Source of the DNA: Lepidodermella squamata
Taxonomy: Eukaryota; Gastrotricha
Assembly (NCBI GenBank): GCA_047495785.1
Contig: JBLDXI010000009.1
Span: 3,596,001 to 3,660,000 of the forward strand
DNA: 64,000 bases
Direction of reading: 5' to 3'
The notes under the pieces were generated by a model, which worked only from the letters and a program-made list of their open reading frames with translations, searched no databases and was not told the origin of the DNA. Positions 9,092 to 19,240 of the stretch are shown one piece after another (within the stretch, counting starts at the first letter, position 1; each line of letters starts with the position of its first letter). A program made the translations under genes and the position numbers.

Positions 9092-12000
9092 ATGCGGTAT
9101 TTCGTCCACAAATTCGCCGACAACGGCTGCTGCGATTTTAATCGAGAATTTTGGATGGAATTCGTGATGCAAAAAATCGGAGAAACAACAAAAAATGTTT
9201 CTTGTTGTGAAGAAACAGCGGACGGCGGGCTTTACACCGGTAGTCCTGGAATTGCTTACGCTTTTTGGTATTTGGCCCGCAAAGGGGCTGCTGATATGCT
9301 GGATACACAAGCTCGAAATGACCTTCTAACAAAGGTTAGGTCTTGTTGAGGAATTTACAGGTTTGTTGAGGAAAACAGCCCAAATATTCATTGTTAGTTG
9401 AGAACCGAGGTATTAATTTTTCGAAAATGGGTTTTTATCTAAAAAAAAATGGAGGATTTTTTCTGAAAATATTGGAATTAACAGTATAAAAGTATCCAGC
9501 AAAACAAAGTTTCAACAATTATAAATAAAATACCTAGGTGTGCCAATAACTGCAACTTCATGAGACTCATAGCACTAGGCATGCCTAATATTGTGCGCGC
9601 CTAATCCTTGACTCCAAGCCCAATCCGCGCTAATCCCACCCGCGAACATGTCAACACATCAACTTCAAGCTTCCGCCAGTTGTTGTCTAATTAACAGCAG
9701 AGGCGTGTAAAAGCCGCCGCGGGGGCGATAGAGCCCCTTCGCTTTATGACACATCCGCCAAAACATGGGAGTTTGTCAAAAAATTAGGATGCTCCTTTTA
9801 TTTTAAAATAATCTCAGCGTTGGTGTTCATAGCATAGAATTGAAAAACGCGAATAACTATGAGGTGATTTTCGCATGATATTTAGCCGCCGCGTCTTAGA
9901 ATTTCGTGTTACTATATGAGAAAATAGCCCGTTTCTCATATTTTGACGACCGAAAATAAGATGAATCGGGTTTTTTTCACTGATGAATGCCTGCGTTACC
10001 TTGCCATTGAAAAAAATAAATTTCCGCCAGATTTAGGCTTACAGAAAGCTCAAGCTATGGAATTTACATTTGTTAAAAAAGAAGAACACAAAAATCACTG
10101 AAAAATTCAAAATCGCGCGGTAAAAATTTGCAATAAATGAATGAACAGTCATTTGAACGGAAATAACGAAATTAGTCTTACTACTGTAATAAACGGTAAT
10201 TTCGAGTTGCGACATTCGCTTACATTATTGCTACGGTACTCAAGTATTGCGACGTAACACAGATTATTGCGACACCCGCTCGGATTTTACGTGCGCACCG
10301 CATGTCACTCAAAATTGCGACACTCACTCAGGTTTTTGCGACGCTCGCCATTTTACTCATAACTGCACCTACTAAAAATAAGGTTCCAGCACTAAATTTG
10401 AAAGTCACTCGCACTAATCCTATTTTCGACTAAATAAAAAACTCCAGCACTAAATTTGCGTAGCCACCACCTAATTCTGCTCAATTAGAACTGAGAATAT
10501 CATCAAGAGACGGCGAGCCCCGGAAGCCATTCGGACAAGTGGTCTTTGACCGCTCTCAGCGCGAACTCGTAGTCATCCTCAGCTTCGCCAGTGCACACCG
10601 CCACCATAATCGGGCGAAAATGTCGGTCCTAACGAGGAGAATTAGAAAATAATAAAGTTAATCGACAGCAACACGAACCCTGTCACTAAAGCCAACCAAG
10701 CCAAATCACTACCATCCCCTCCCTTCCGTTGGTACAGATCCGAAATGTCATCAACTTGTGTAAAGGGGAATACAAAATCATGACAAGACGAGCAGTTATC
10801 GAAAGCTGCGGAGAGGCACCAGAATCATCGGCAACAAGAGAACAAGAAAAAGACTCAGCAGTAGGTTTCAATTAAAGATTTTGATTTAGGCGTAGAAGAA
10901 GTCGAAGACGCAGAAGGGAAGGAAAGGAAAAGCGAATAGCGCTCTAGACGCGAAATATTCACATTTTGACGATTGTTAAGATCGACCCAGCCATCTTTAT
11001 TAACCGGGCAGATAGTAACTAACGAGTTGGAAATCGTTTTAACAACGCGAAAAGGACCATTACGGCGGGGCGCAAGGGTAGAGCGGTGAATCACGCTTGG
11101 AACATCCAATAAAACCGTGTCTCCAGGGGAAAATTACTGAGCCGGCGCGTCGTTAGTGCGACTCGACACACGCTTTTCTTTTCGTCGATTTGATCGTAAT
11201 TGAAGTAGGACATCACGAAGATGTCATCCATTGACGTTGTAGACTCCTTGGAATGCTCCTCTGCGAATTGGCATAGCGAATTGAACTTTGCCGCCTCGAA
11301 CCATCAGGGTCAGTTGTTTCGAAGCAAGTTCAGCTTGAGTTTTAGCTTGGTTCGCTTGTACCACAGATGGGTGTTTCTTGTTAAGGTGCCGGCAGAGATT
11401 GGTCGAAATAGCATAATTAAAGTAAATAAAAAATTGAAAGTAATTTTAGTTTATACGTACCTTCGTTTGCGCAGTAGTCGCGGCTGCATAAGTTGCACGT
11501 GTAAGCGAAAGTTCCTTGGCTGGCAATAACGCTTCCTTTGTAGGTGAACGACGAACTACAAAGCTGATTAGAGAGCCGGGGCGCCGGTACCTGCTTGTCG
11601 AGCTGAGCATCTGAGTAAACTTTTGCCCGGTGATTTACTGCAAACGTTGATGAGTGGGCCAGTAGGTTCGACTTGTGGCTCGGAAGAATTCGCACCGGGA
11701 TTCGCGGCAGAAGTGACCTTTTTCTTAGCCTTGGAATTGGCCGAATTGCGACCACGGCCTCGACCGCGAGCCATAAATGTTTTACAAGTGAAACTTGCCT
11801 ATAATATCCATATTTTCTGTCCGCGCAAAAGCGGCCCATTTTTTCAGTAACTTCGGATTTAGCGCGAGTTTTCAAATCAAATCAAGTCTGGCATTAATTT
11901 TCAAATCAAATCAAATCAAATTGTCCTCAAAATGACCTCAAATCAATTCACATCAATTCAAATAAATTCAAATCAGATCAATTCCAAAGCTCTGCTTCAA

Positions 12001-13058
12001 ATAGCTCTCAACTCTCCGAAAATCCTAGATTGAAGTATGTAATATTTCGCTCATTTCAGGGTATGGATTATTGCGAATCCTACTTCCGAAGCCGTCGACG
12101 CAACGACCCGGAAACCAGCTTTTTGTGCGGAGCTGCTGGAGTTCACGTCACCGCTGCACTGATTGCCAACGAGCTGAAACAAACCGAACGATGCAACGCA
12201 CACATTCAAGCCTTTCGGTCGATCGGCCCTAAGTTAAAGCCGGTTAACTTCTCCCGACATGGCTCGGACGAAATGCTGGTCGGGCGCGCTGGATACATAG
12301 CCGGAGCTCTACAACTCAACCGCTTCATACCAGGATCGATCGACCCTAATTTGATTAAAGATCTTTACGAATCAATGATCACATCAGGGTCGGAATATGC
12401 GAAAAAACGGAATTTACCGACCCCATTAATGTACGCATATTGGGAAACTGAATATCTCGGCGCCGCTCACGGATTATCTGGAATTCTTCAAGAAATGTTG
12501 AGCGTTTCGTGTAACATTCCAGGCTTAGCTGAGCCGCCATCCGTTCGCCAAGCCGCTGATTTCCTGCTATCGCTAAAGCAATCAGATGGAAATTATGCAC
12601 CAGCTTTAGATGAAGTTGGCAAACCTAGGCGGAAAGAGGATGCCCTAGTTCATTGGTGCCACGGAGCCTCAGGTGTGGTCTACTGCCTAGCTATGGCCTA
12701 CCAAAAATACGGCGATCAAAAATATTTGAATGCAATTTTCGAAGCTAGTGATTTAGTCTGGGAACGAGGTTTGCTGAAGAAAGGCCCAGGAATATGCCAT
12801 GGAATTGCCGGCAGTGGTTATGTTCATCTGCTATGCCATCGCCTATCTACCAATCCGGAAGATCAAAACAAGTACCTGGGCCGCGCGATTAAATTTTGCG
12901 AATTTTTAACCTCTGATGAATTTATCAGTAAGGCAGGAAAACCTGACAGCCCTTGGTCTCTTTACGAAGGTTGGGCTGGAACCTTGTGTTTCATTTGTGA
13001 TTTAATTTCTAACCCTGGAAAGGCAGAGTTTCCATTTTCTGACGTATTTTCCTTTTGA
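9092..13058 (+). CDS. LANCL: LanC-like protein (LANCL family)
   Basis: Two exons, 9092-9334 and 12060-13058, join in phase 0 across a 2725-nt intron and encode 413 aa. LANCL proteins have an alpha/alpha-barrel with a catalytic zinc and add glutathione to dehydrated residues in damaged proteins. The zinc ligands are visible: C281 in HWCHGASG, and C327 with H328 in GICHGIAG. These positions match C276, C322 and H323 of human LANCL1 almost exactly. Other barrel motifs are GGLYTGSPGIAYAFWYLARK in exon 1, LGAAHGLSGIL, and SLYEGWAGTLCF near the end. It is the last gene of the operon. Its AATAAA overlaps the stop region and the gene runs tail-to-tail into a fucosyltransferase. Confidence 0.92.
10207..10350. 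repeat. Degenerate repeat with TTGCGACACTCGCTC core
   Basis: At least five diverged copies of a unit with the core TTGCGAC(A)CxCxCTC occur at intervals of roughly 25-60 nt (for example at about 10207, 10246, 10267, 10315 and 10336). The copies are direct and the spacing irregular, so this may be part of an old transposable element. Confidence 0.5.
10503..10628 (-). pseudogene. MULE-type transposase fragment
   Basis: A 41-codon minus-strand reading frame starts right after a TTAG acceptor. It begins DRHFRPIMVAVCTGEAED, resembling the block around the second catalytic Asp of Mutator-like transposases (NRHFHPFGLA...E.EEDF). It then runs YEFALRAVKDHLSEW and stops. No further transposase exon could be recognised, so it is a remnant. 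Confidence 0.4.
10855..11215 (-). pseudogene. LTR-retrotransposon integrase C-terminal fragment
   Basis: A minus-strand frame contains SPGDTVLLDVPSV, then LAPRRNGPFRVVK and LNNRQNVNISRLERY. This is the GPY/F module that ends the integrase of Ty3-type retrotransposons. An in-frame stop interrupts it just before SPGDTVLL. No reverse transcriptase, protease or LTR is visible nearby, so only a tail fragment remains. Confidence 0.6.
11221..11774 (-). pseudogene. BED-type zinc-finger gene remnant
   Basis: On the minus strand a basic start (ARGRGRGRNSANSKAKKK) leads, after a frame change, to TCNLCSRDYC. A GTACGT donor follows, and then RHLNKKHPSVVQ, which together make a CxxC...HxxxxH BED-like finger of the kind found in hAT transposases. 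No AG occurs in the minus-strand reading of the 55-nt putative intron, so the acceptor is lost. The frame ends at a stop just before the integrase-like fragment, with which it shares frame. Confidence 0.4.
11875..11975. repeat. CAAAT/CAATT pentamer-type microsatellite
   Basis: Short tandem CAAAT units, with CAATT variants, recur across about 100 nt (TCAAATCAAATCAAATC and later TCAATTCACATCAATTC). It lies near the 3' end of the LanC-like intron. Confidence 0.7.
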
Positions 13059-13064
13059 AATAAA
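13059..13064 (+). terminator. Polyadenylation signal of the LanC-like gene
   Basis: AATAAA begins at the first base after the TGA stop. It lies in the 24-nt gap between two convergent stop codons. Confidence 0.6.
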
Positions 13065-13073
13065 AAATCGTAA

Positions 13074-13079
13074 TTTATT
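13074..13079 (-). terminator. Polyadenylation signal of fucosyltransferase A
   Basis: On the minus strand AATAAA lies three nt after the fucosyltransferase stop and within the same 24-nt gap as the opposing signal of the LanC-like gene. Confidence 0.6.
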
Positions 13080-13082
13080 GGT

Positions 13083-14282
13083 TCAAAGATTTCCTTTGTA
13101 AAGTGGAGAGTTATGAAAACATTGCTTCCGCCACCATGAATCCAGGTCTTCGTAAACTTTCCGCTGCCTAACCGGCTGGTTCAGATGTTCGTGAATCTTG
13201 ATACAAGATTTGCAGAACATTCCATAATCCTTCTTAAGCCGATAGACCGTCTTCCACTGAAGATATTGGTTGTATTCATTCTCGTTACTTGCTAATTCTT
13301 TAATGAAATTGACAAAGCTGCGAGGTGATTTGAAATCGCGCAGATTCACGAATGACTTTGGCGGTAAGAATTCCGAATAATTCGCCTCGCCGACGACAAC
13401 AGGAACAATGTTGTATTCGAGAATGTTAAATATTTTTTCGGTGACGTAATCAGGGCAGAGGGAGTTTTCAAATGCTGCGTAAAATAGGTACTCGTCTGCG
13501 AGTTGTGAGTAGCAATTGCCAGATGCTCTACCACTGCCGCACATTTTAGAGCCGCATTTCCCGAAAACATCGACCTCCAATCCTAAGGCCTTTAAATCTT
13601 GTAAAACTTGAAGACGGTTGTAGTTTTGACTGCCGCAGTTTGATATCACTGCAACCAAGTGCTTCTTCCCTTTTACCTTCACCCATTTAGGTATTCTTGC
13701 CGGTTTCTCGTTGACTGGTATCCTTTCATAACCAATGACGTCATTGTACATTGTCACTATATCAGCATCGCGGCGGTAATTCATCGTCCAATTAAAGCGG
13801 CCATTGAAATACCGATAATCATCATGACTCCCTGGTAACATTTGCGCAAGAATCAAGGGTGGTTCAAAGGAATAGAACACGAAAATTTGATCCGGGTCCC
13901 GGCGTCTAGATATCCAATCGAACCATCGCAGATCCAAATCTGTGTGAACTAAATGGAAAAACAAAGCATCGGCTGTTAGCATTTCATGCGGTGCAGTCGC
14001 ATAAGAAACCACACGGCATTTTTTCGGGCATTTGTCTGCCGTGAGAAGATGCGGTACCATGGAGATATCGTCCGAATAAAATGATGTTGCCAACATTATG
14101 GTTACTTCACCGGGAATTTTCTCAGAGCCGTTTTGCGGCCCGAATTTGATTTCGAAAGCATGGTCCATCTTACCCCCTCGAATTACCGGCCATGAAAAAT
14201 GCGATACAAAATGCAGTGCCGAAGCGATAATTAATAGACGCGACAACAGTTTAAAGTGATACGAAGAAAACATTATTCCCAT
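13083..14282 (-). CDS. Alpha-1,3-fucosyltransferase A (GT10)
   Basis: A single exon encodes 399 aa from ATG 14282; a longer frame upstream would need a non-ATG start. It is a type II Golgi enzyme with a short cytoplasmic tail and a signal anchor at about residues 10-30. GT10 motifs include FNWTMNYRRDADI (acceptor-side motif), AVISNCGSQNYNRL, and the GDP-fucose-binding block AFENSLCPDYVTEKIFN followed by VPVVVG. Family enzymes transfer fucose from GDP-fucose to GlcNAc in glycoprotein glycans; core alpha-1,3-fucose is common in nematodes. The acceptor cannot be told from sequence. It is a tandem paralogue of the next gene, and the two share the C-terminal KVYxDxDxWxRxQC block, which is uninterrupted here and intron-split there. 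Confidence 0.92.
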   Translation of the reverse strand: MGIMFSSYHFKLLSRLLIIASALHFVSHFSWPVIRGGKMDHAFEIKFGPQNGSEKIPGEVTIMLATSFYSDDISMVPHLLTADKCPKKCRVVSYATAPHEMLTADALFFHLVHTDLDLRWFDWISRRRDPDQIFVFYSFEPPLILAQMLPGSHDDYRYFNGRFNWTMNYRRDADIVTMYNDVIGYERIPVNEKPARIPKWVKVKGKKHLVAVISNCGSQNYNRLQVLQDLKALGLEVDVFGKCGSKMCGSGRASGNCYSQLADEYLFYAAFENSLCPDYVTEKIFNILEYNIVPVVVGEANYSEFLPPKSFVNLRDFKSPRSFVNFIKELASNENEYNQYLQWKTVYRLKKDYGMFCKSCIKIHEHLNQPVRQRKVYEDLDSWWRKQCFHNSPLYKGNL

Positions 14283-14371
14283 AAACCGTTTGTTGAATTC
14301 TGATTCACACAAAGGTAAGGCAAGGATTGGTCGAAACTCTCTTGCAATTTCAATTACAGCATCACCAACAT

Positions 14372-14377
14372 TTTATT
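14372..14377 (-). terminator. Polyadenylation signal of fucosyltransferase B
   Basis: Reverse-strand AATAAA lies about 90 nt after the fucosyltransferase B stop and 90 nt before the fucosyltransferase A start. Confidence 0.45.
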
Positions 14378-14468
14378 TCACAAGCTGTGCCTTAATTTCA
14401 CGTTGCCGTAGCATATCATGAGTTGAAAGATCCGGAAGCAAAGTTGTATAAAAATTTCAGGGAAAAAA

Positions 14469-15750
14469 TTATCGGTCGCCAACATAAACCTTGGTATTTT
14501 CCTCACATTGCAGCCGATACCACCCATCAATATCACCGTAAACCTTCTGAAAATGATCATAATATCTAGCCTTAAAAATTCGAAAAAAGACTCACCGATG
14601 GTGATGTGCTTCTTCTTGAATTATCTCCGTAATACTTATGCAATTTAACGCAAGTCAAGCAGAACACTGAATGTGGCACCCATTTCACGCGCAGCGATTT
14701 CTTCCAAAGAAAGTACGAGTTGTAAGCAGTTACATCCTCGGCTAAATTTAAAATGAATCTGGCCAGACTCGATGCTGATTTAAACTCTCGCAGATTGATT
14801 ACCGAATTCGGTGGAACTAGTGAGTCATAGTCGACCTTTCCGATTACTATAGGAACCATGTCGTAATCGAAAATGTTGAACAACTTTTCTGTAACGTAAT
14901 CAGGACACAGTGAGTTTTCGAATGACGCGTAGAACAGGTAATTTTTCTGCAACATTTCGTAACATTCGCCGCTTGCTCTACCCGGGCAAGACTTAGTTCC
15001 GCAACCTCCGTAAATATCGACTTGTAGGCCCAACTTCGATAACTCCTTCAAAACTCCGATACGATCGTAGCCGCTGCTGTGGCAGTTACTTATCACAGCG
15101 GCTATGTGGCGTTTTCCTGCGGTTTTCTGCCAGTGATAGCGTTTATTCGGTAAAATTTCCTCCGGGATGTTTTCGTAACCAATTATCCCAGAATATGGAA
15201 CATAAATATCCGCATCTCGCCTGTAATTCGCAGTCCAGTTGAATCGATGGTTGAAGTATTTAAAATCGCTCATGGGCTGCGGTAAATTTTCTAGCAAAAC
15301 TTGCGGGGGCTCCATTGTGTAGAAAATGAATAGCTGTTCTGGAACGCGGCGTTCCAGCGCCCATCGAAAGAAACGCTTGTCGAGGTCAGTCCACACGAGG
15401 TGGAAAATCAGCGCATTTGCAGTCAGCATCTCGTGAGGGTGGCTGTTGTAAGAAACTAGTCTGCATTTTTTCGGGCATGTTTCCATTTTTTTTAATTCGG
15501 TTGATGAGATTAAGTCGTCACGATAATGCGGCGTGGCCATCATAATTGTAATGGGATCTCGGCTTATAAATGGTATAGAATTATTTATACCAAATCGGCG
15601 CTCCATACGTCGAAAAGCGCCATCAGTAATGAAGCCATGAAAATCGGTGGAAAATATCTTGTAAATTGAAATTAACGCCAAAACTACCAAGCAGTAAAAG
15701 CGAATTTTTACGATTTTCCGCCTCTCGGCTCCAGAAATGCTATGTGACAT
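14469..15750 (-). CDS. Alpha-1,3-fucosyltransferase B (GT10)
   Basis: Two exons, 14596-15750 and 14469-14546, join in phase 0 across a 49-nt intron (GTGAGT to TTTTCAG) to give 410 aa. It is a type II membrane protein with an anchor at about residues 16-33. GT10 motifs are FNWTANYRRDADIYVP, AVISNCHSSGYDRI and ASFENSLCPDYVTEKLFN followed by VPIVIG. It is clearly a tandem duplicate of fucosyltransferase A, with colinear cysteines (CPKKCR, SLCPDYV, FCLTCVKLH). The tiny second exon encodes KVYGDIDGWYRLQCEEN and completes the homology with A; an unspliced reading would end in an unrelated tail. The 186-nt spacing and strand allow co-transcription with A. Confidence 0.92.
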
Positions 15751-17452
15751 TTTCCTTGCAAAACTGCCGCTAGCCCTTGAATTTAATTGAAAATAACACG
15801 AAAAGGATTGGTTTGTTAGAACAAGTTTTATTTGAGTTTAAGATTCGCAGAACCAATCATCAAACATGTTTAAATTTTACAATCCATTAAGCATTCATAA
15901 AGACAACAAGACTTATCAAGAATCGAAAACAATTCATTTCGTCCGGATGAAAGGACCCATTTGTTCTTTTTTCAAGTAGATAGATAGATATATTGGTATA
16001 ATAGATATAGATATATGGGTAGATATAGATGAATCAATAATAATTAAGTATACTATCATAACAGGCAAGAAGAAATAATTAAATCAACAGTGCACGTTAA
16101 ATTTGATATAATACTATTATAGTGAGAATTTTTTAGAATTTTTTCAATGAGTTTTTTCAATAAATTGACGATTTCTTTCACCGTTTTTTTTCACTTCGAC
16201 TTGCTAGGTTATAGTTGTTGTGTTTAATATACATAGTAACAAAACTCAAATCGGGGTTAAAGTTGGACTTTCAGGCGCCATCACACAGGTCGCTGGATAA
16301 ATAAATGTACAGAATCATCAACATAAGCGGCAGAGCTCGCGTTATAGAAAAACAATAACAACAGATTATTACGATATTTTTTTCGCTACTACTCAGGTAG
16401 TGTTTGATTTCGGTTTTAAAGAGCGGCCATACGCACATATAATATATCAAGAAAGTTACAACATAAATGGTTAGAATGTGGTAATCAGTAATTACGCGCC
16501 GAGCTTTTCGAATAGAGATAAGATGTACAAACGGAATGATAGAGACACAGACACACAAGAAATGTCAACTTAAAACCTCACAGCGAGTTTATAAAAACAA
16601 ATAATCGTTGGTTTCGTAGATCTTATATATAGATATAACGCAGCAGAAACGTCACGCACGTAAAACAATAATGATTGCAGAGAATGAAAGAAAAAAAGTT
16701 GGTTATAATTGCGCTCATAGCGATTTTTTAAGATTCTCAATTCAACCCGCCTTAATTTCGACGAGACGAGCAACAACAACACGTGGCAAAAAACAATATT
16801 GATTTTGTGATAAGACTCACTTTCTCACATCATCAATCATCATTTAATAAAAAATCTGAATGACACAGACGCAAAAAATTTTGGTCACTGGATGGCGAAG
16901 ACGGCAAACAAATAAACGAACAAAAGACCGAGTAAATCATCAGATCATCACAACGAAAGTAAGAAAATTTACATGTTTACATATGTTGACGAACTACACA
17001 CGCCGAGGCAAAAATAATAAGATAATATACGTTATCTATTTTTGCAGTATATTCTGACTCTGAATACTTGATTTTCTCTGAGGCACATATTGGAATATTT
17101 GATTTGGTTTGATTTGATAGAAATTTCTCTAATAATAAGTAAATAATTTGATCTAAGCTCTGTTTTCTTTACAAAAAGCTGCACATTCACGCGCTTAGAA
17201 CAACGGCTTGAGTACATTGAGACATAACAGGTATTTGAGCGTTAATATCCTCGAAAGCGCTGGATAGGAATTCTGGGATAAAGACTAATATCTTGGTTAG
17301 GATAGGCGGTCGCTAACGGGGAGATCACAGTAACATAGGCGTGTGGAAATTGAGCAAAAATGGATTGTTTTGGTTTAAAAGCACTCAACTCAAGGCTGAA
17401 AGTAGATGAAAGCTAAAACAAGACTGCTGAGTTTGGCAGTGGACCCATCGCA
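15751..17452. other. AT-rich intergenic DNA
   Basis: No coding homology is seen. Translations here are low-complexity. The stretch contains a GATA-type simple repeat (15978-16030). The right part is probably the 3' UTR of the adjacent minus-strand orphan, and the left part is the promoter side of fucosyltransferase B. Confidence 0.5.
15978..16030. repeat. (GATA)n-type simple repeat
   Basis: Interrupted TAGATAGATAGATATA units run for about 50 nt, with variants such as ATAGATATAGATATATGG. Confidence 0.7.
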
Positions 17453-19240
17453 TTAAAACCCGTGTGAACCGTGGGCAAGTTCGCGCCAAAGCTGGTGGGC
17501 AGATTCAGGATTGACCGGAATCGGCTGGTGTTGGGTTGACTGAACTGGACGCGGTTTTTCTGAAGTCGGCATAGTTCCAACTTTCTTCTGGGCAGCCTGT
17601 TGCTGTAATTCAACATTTAAATCCGAAAATACAAAATCAACTAAGACCTACTGAAAGATAGCCGATAGCACGCTCCCCAAGCTGGAACAAAGCCTGTCTA
17701 GCAGCCAAAGTGCTAGCCATCAGTTCGTTCAGCATGTTAGCAAAAACAGTCGAATCGCTAACACGACTAGCCGAATCGTTGCTCGAGTACAAAGTGGCAG
17801 CAATGGTAGATGACAGGTGCATGCGACGGGCGCGTTCGTGCATCTTCATGAGGAACGACTGAAAATTGCGAACGTCTTCCGTCCATTTCTCAAAAGCTTG
17901 CGTTCCGGTGTTTGGCGGCGTCATTTGGGCAACAACCTTAATGCGACGAACCAGGGTGTTGATGCGCAAATTTTCGCGCAGCTGAGCCGTCAACAGCATG
18001 TCAACCCCTGATGTTTCTTTGCGGCCAGGAGTCGCTTCAAGGGGTTCGGGTAGGGCCAACTCGTTGTAGACAGATCGGAACTGCTCAGGCGCGTAATGGA
18101 GCTAAACACATAACTTATTAACATGCCTATATTAATTCTATATTGCTCACCAATTTGCTTTCAAGCTGATGGCGATCCATAATCATAGCGGCTGTTTGGT
18201 TCAAGGCATGGAAGGTCAGTTCGTTGATCTGGCCAATAGCCGAGTGCAACTGAGGCGCCGTGAGTGATGACTGAACATTTTGGTGAACATTTTGAGCAGA
18301 TTGACGATTGGCAGTCACAATGTTGCTAGTTTCAGGAGCACGGACCGGCTGGGCAACTGGTATCATGGCTTGATTGATCACCCTTTGTTGAAGCAAAGCT
18401 TGCGTTGCGGGTGTGCGGAATATTTGGCCACCTACATGGGAAATAAAATCAACTGCTCAATGTGTTCAGTTTCAGTTACAAACCTGGCTGGACAGCCCCC
18501 GGCGGCAGCAAGGTGACGACTTGGCCATTTGATGTCCATGATGCAGTTGGAATGGCAGCCAGTTGTTGTTGACGCTGCTGCAACTGAAAGGCCAAACGGT
18601 TAGCTTGCTGGCGCTGAGCATTCGCCATATTTGAAATAGCGCTGATATTTCCTTGTAAGACCTGTCTCATGGCAGCCTGTTGCTGTTCGACACTAATGGA
18701 TGAGTTTGACAAGACTGGTTGACGAATTTCAGCACCGACAGCTTTCGATACTTGAGCTTGTTTAGCTCCAATTGGTGAAGCCTCGGGAAGGTTAGCCCAA
18801 ATTGCCGCAGCAATCTTATCTTTTTCATTTCTCGAGGGCCAGTCCATATCTTTGTTTTGGTCACCAGCTGAGTCCGACAAGTCATATCCAAAATGAAAGC
18901 TTCGGTTGCGGCTTGTGTTTTCACTGCCTGACCAAAAAGTATCACCTGAAGAAGATCGGCTTAGAGGCTTGGAATCTGACTGAAAGCTCGGAACAGGGGG
19001 TGGAAGACCATCTGAGTTGAATAAGGAGTATTCCGAATGATTGTTGGAAGCATTGCTAAGTTGAGTCTTGCTGGAAGAAAGTAAGCTGATGTTGGTCAGT
19101 CCTTGAACATTAGCAGCAAACATCGAATCGACATCTCTTGCATTGCTTTCGCGATTATGAAGCGTCGAAAACGCCATTTTTTGATCGGGTTTCCCTTGGT
19201 AGAATCCACTTTGAGGGGCAGCGCACCAAACTTCGCTCAT
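17453..19240 (-). CDS. Gln/Ser-rich orphan protein, four exons
   Basis: I do not recognise the family. Exons 18484-19240, 18151-18431, 17652-18101 and 17453-17602 join with consistent phases (1, 0, 0) to give 545 aa. The first 150 residues are Ser/Asn-rich and probably disordered. At about 190-250 lies a Gln-rich helix (RQQANRLAFQLQQRQQQLAA). Residues about 290-500 are largely helical, with INELTFHALNQTAAMIMDRH and a Leu/Arg-rich block LTAQLRENLRINTLVRRIK, suggesting a coiled-coil or helical-bundle domain. The C-terminus is Pro/Gln-rich. No signal peptide or membrane segment is seen. The protein could be nuclear (a nucleoporin-like, Mediator-like or RNA-binding scaffold), but that is a guess. 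It is divergently arranged with CLASP. Confidence 0.7.

Larger units (their letters stand above)
9335..12059 (+). other. Large LanC-like intron carrying transposon remnants
   Basis: This intron is far longer than the 50-250 nt introns of its operon neighbours. It holds a degenerate TTGCGACAC repeat, a MULE-like transposase scrap, an integrase C-terminal scrap, a BED-finger-like scrap and a CAAAT-type microsatellite, each listed separately. All the coding remnants are on the strand opposite to the host gene. The rest looks like ordinary AT-rich intron. Confidence 0.7.

Noticed and set aside
14572-14595. Reading fucosyltransferase B as a single exon ending at 14572
   Set aside because: The extra codons are non-homologous, while a GTGAGT donor at the same place and a TTTTCAG exon restore the C-terminal block shared with paralogue A.
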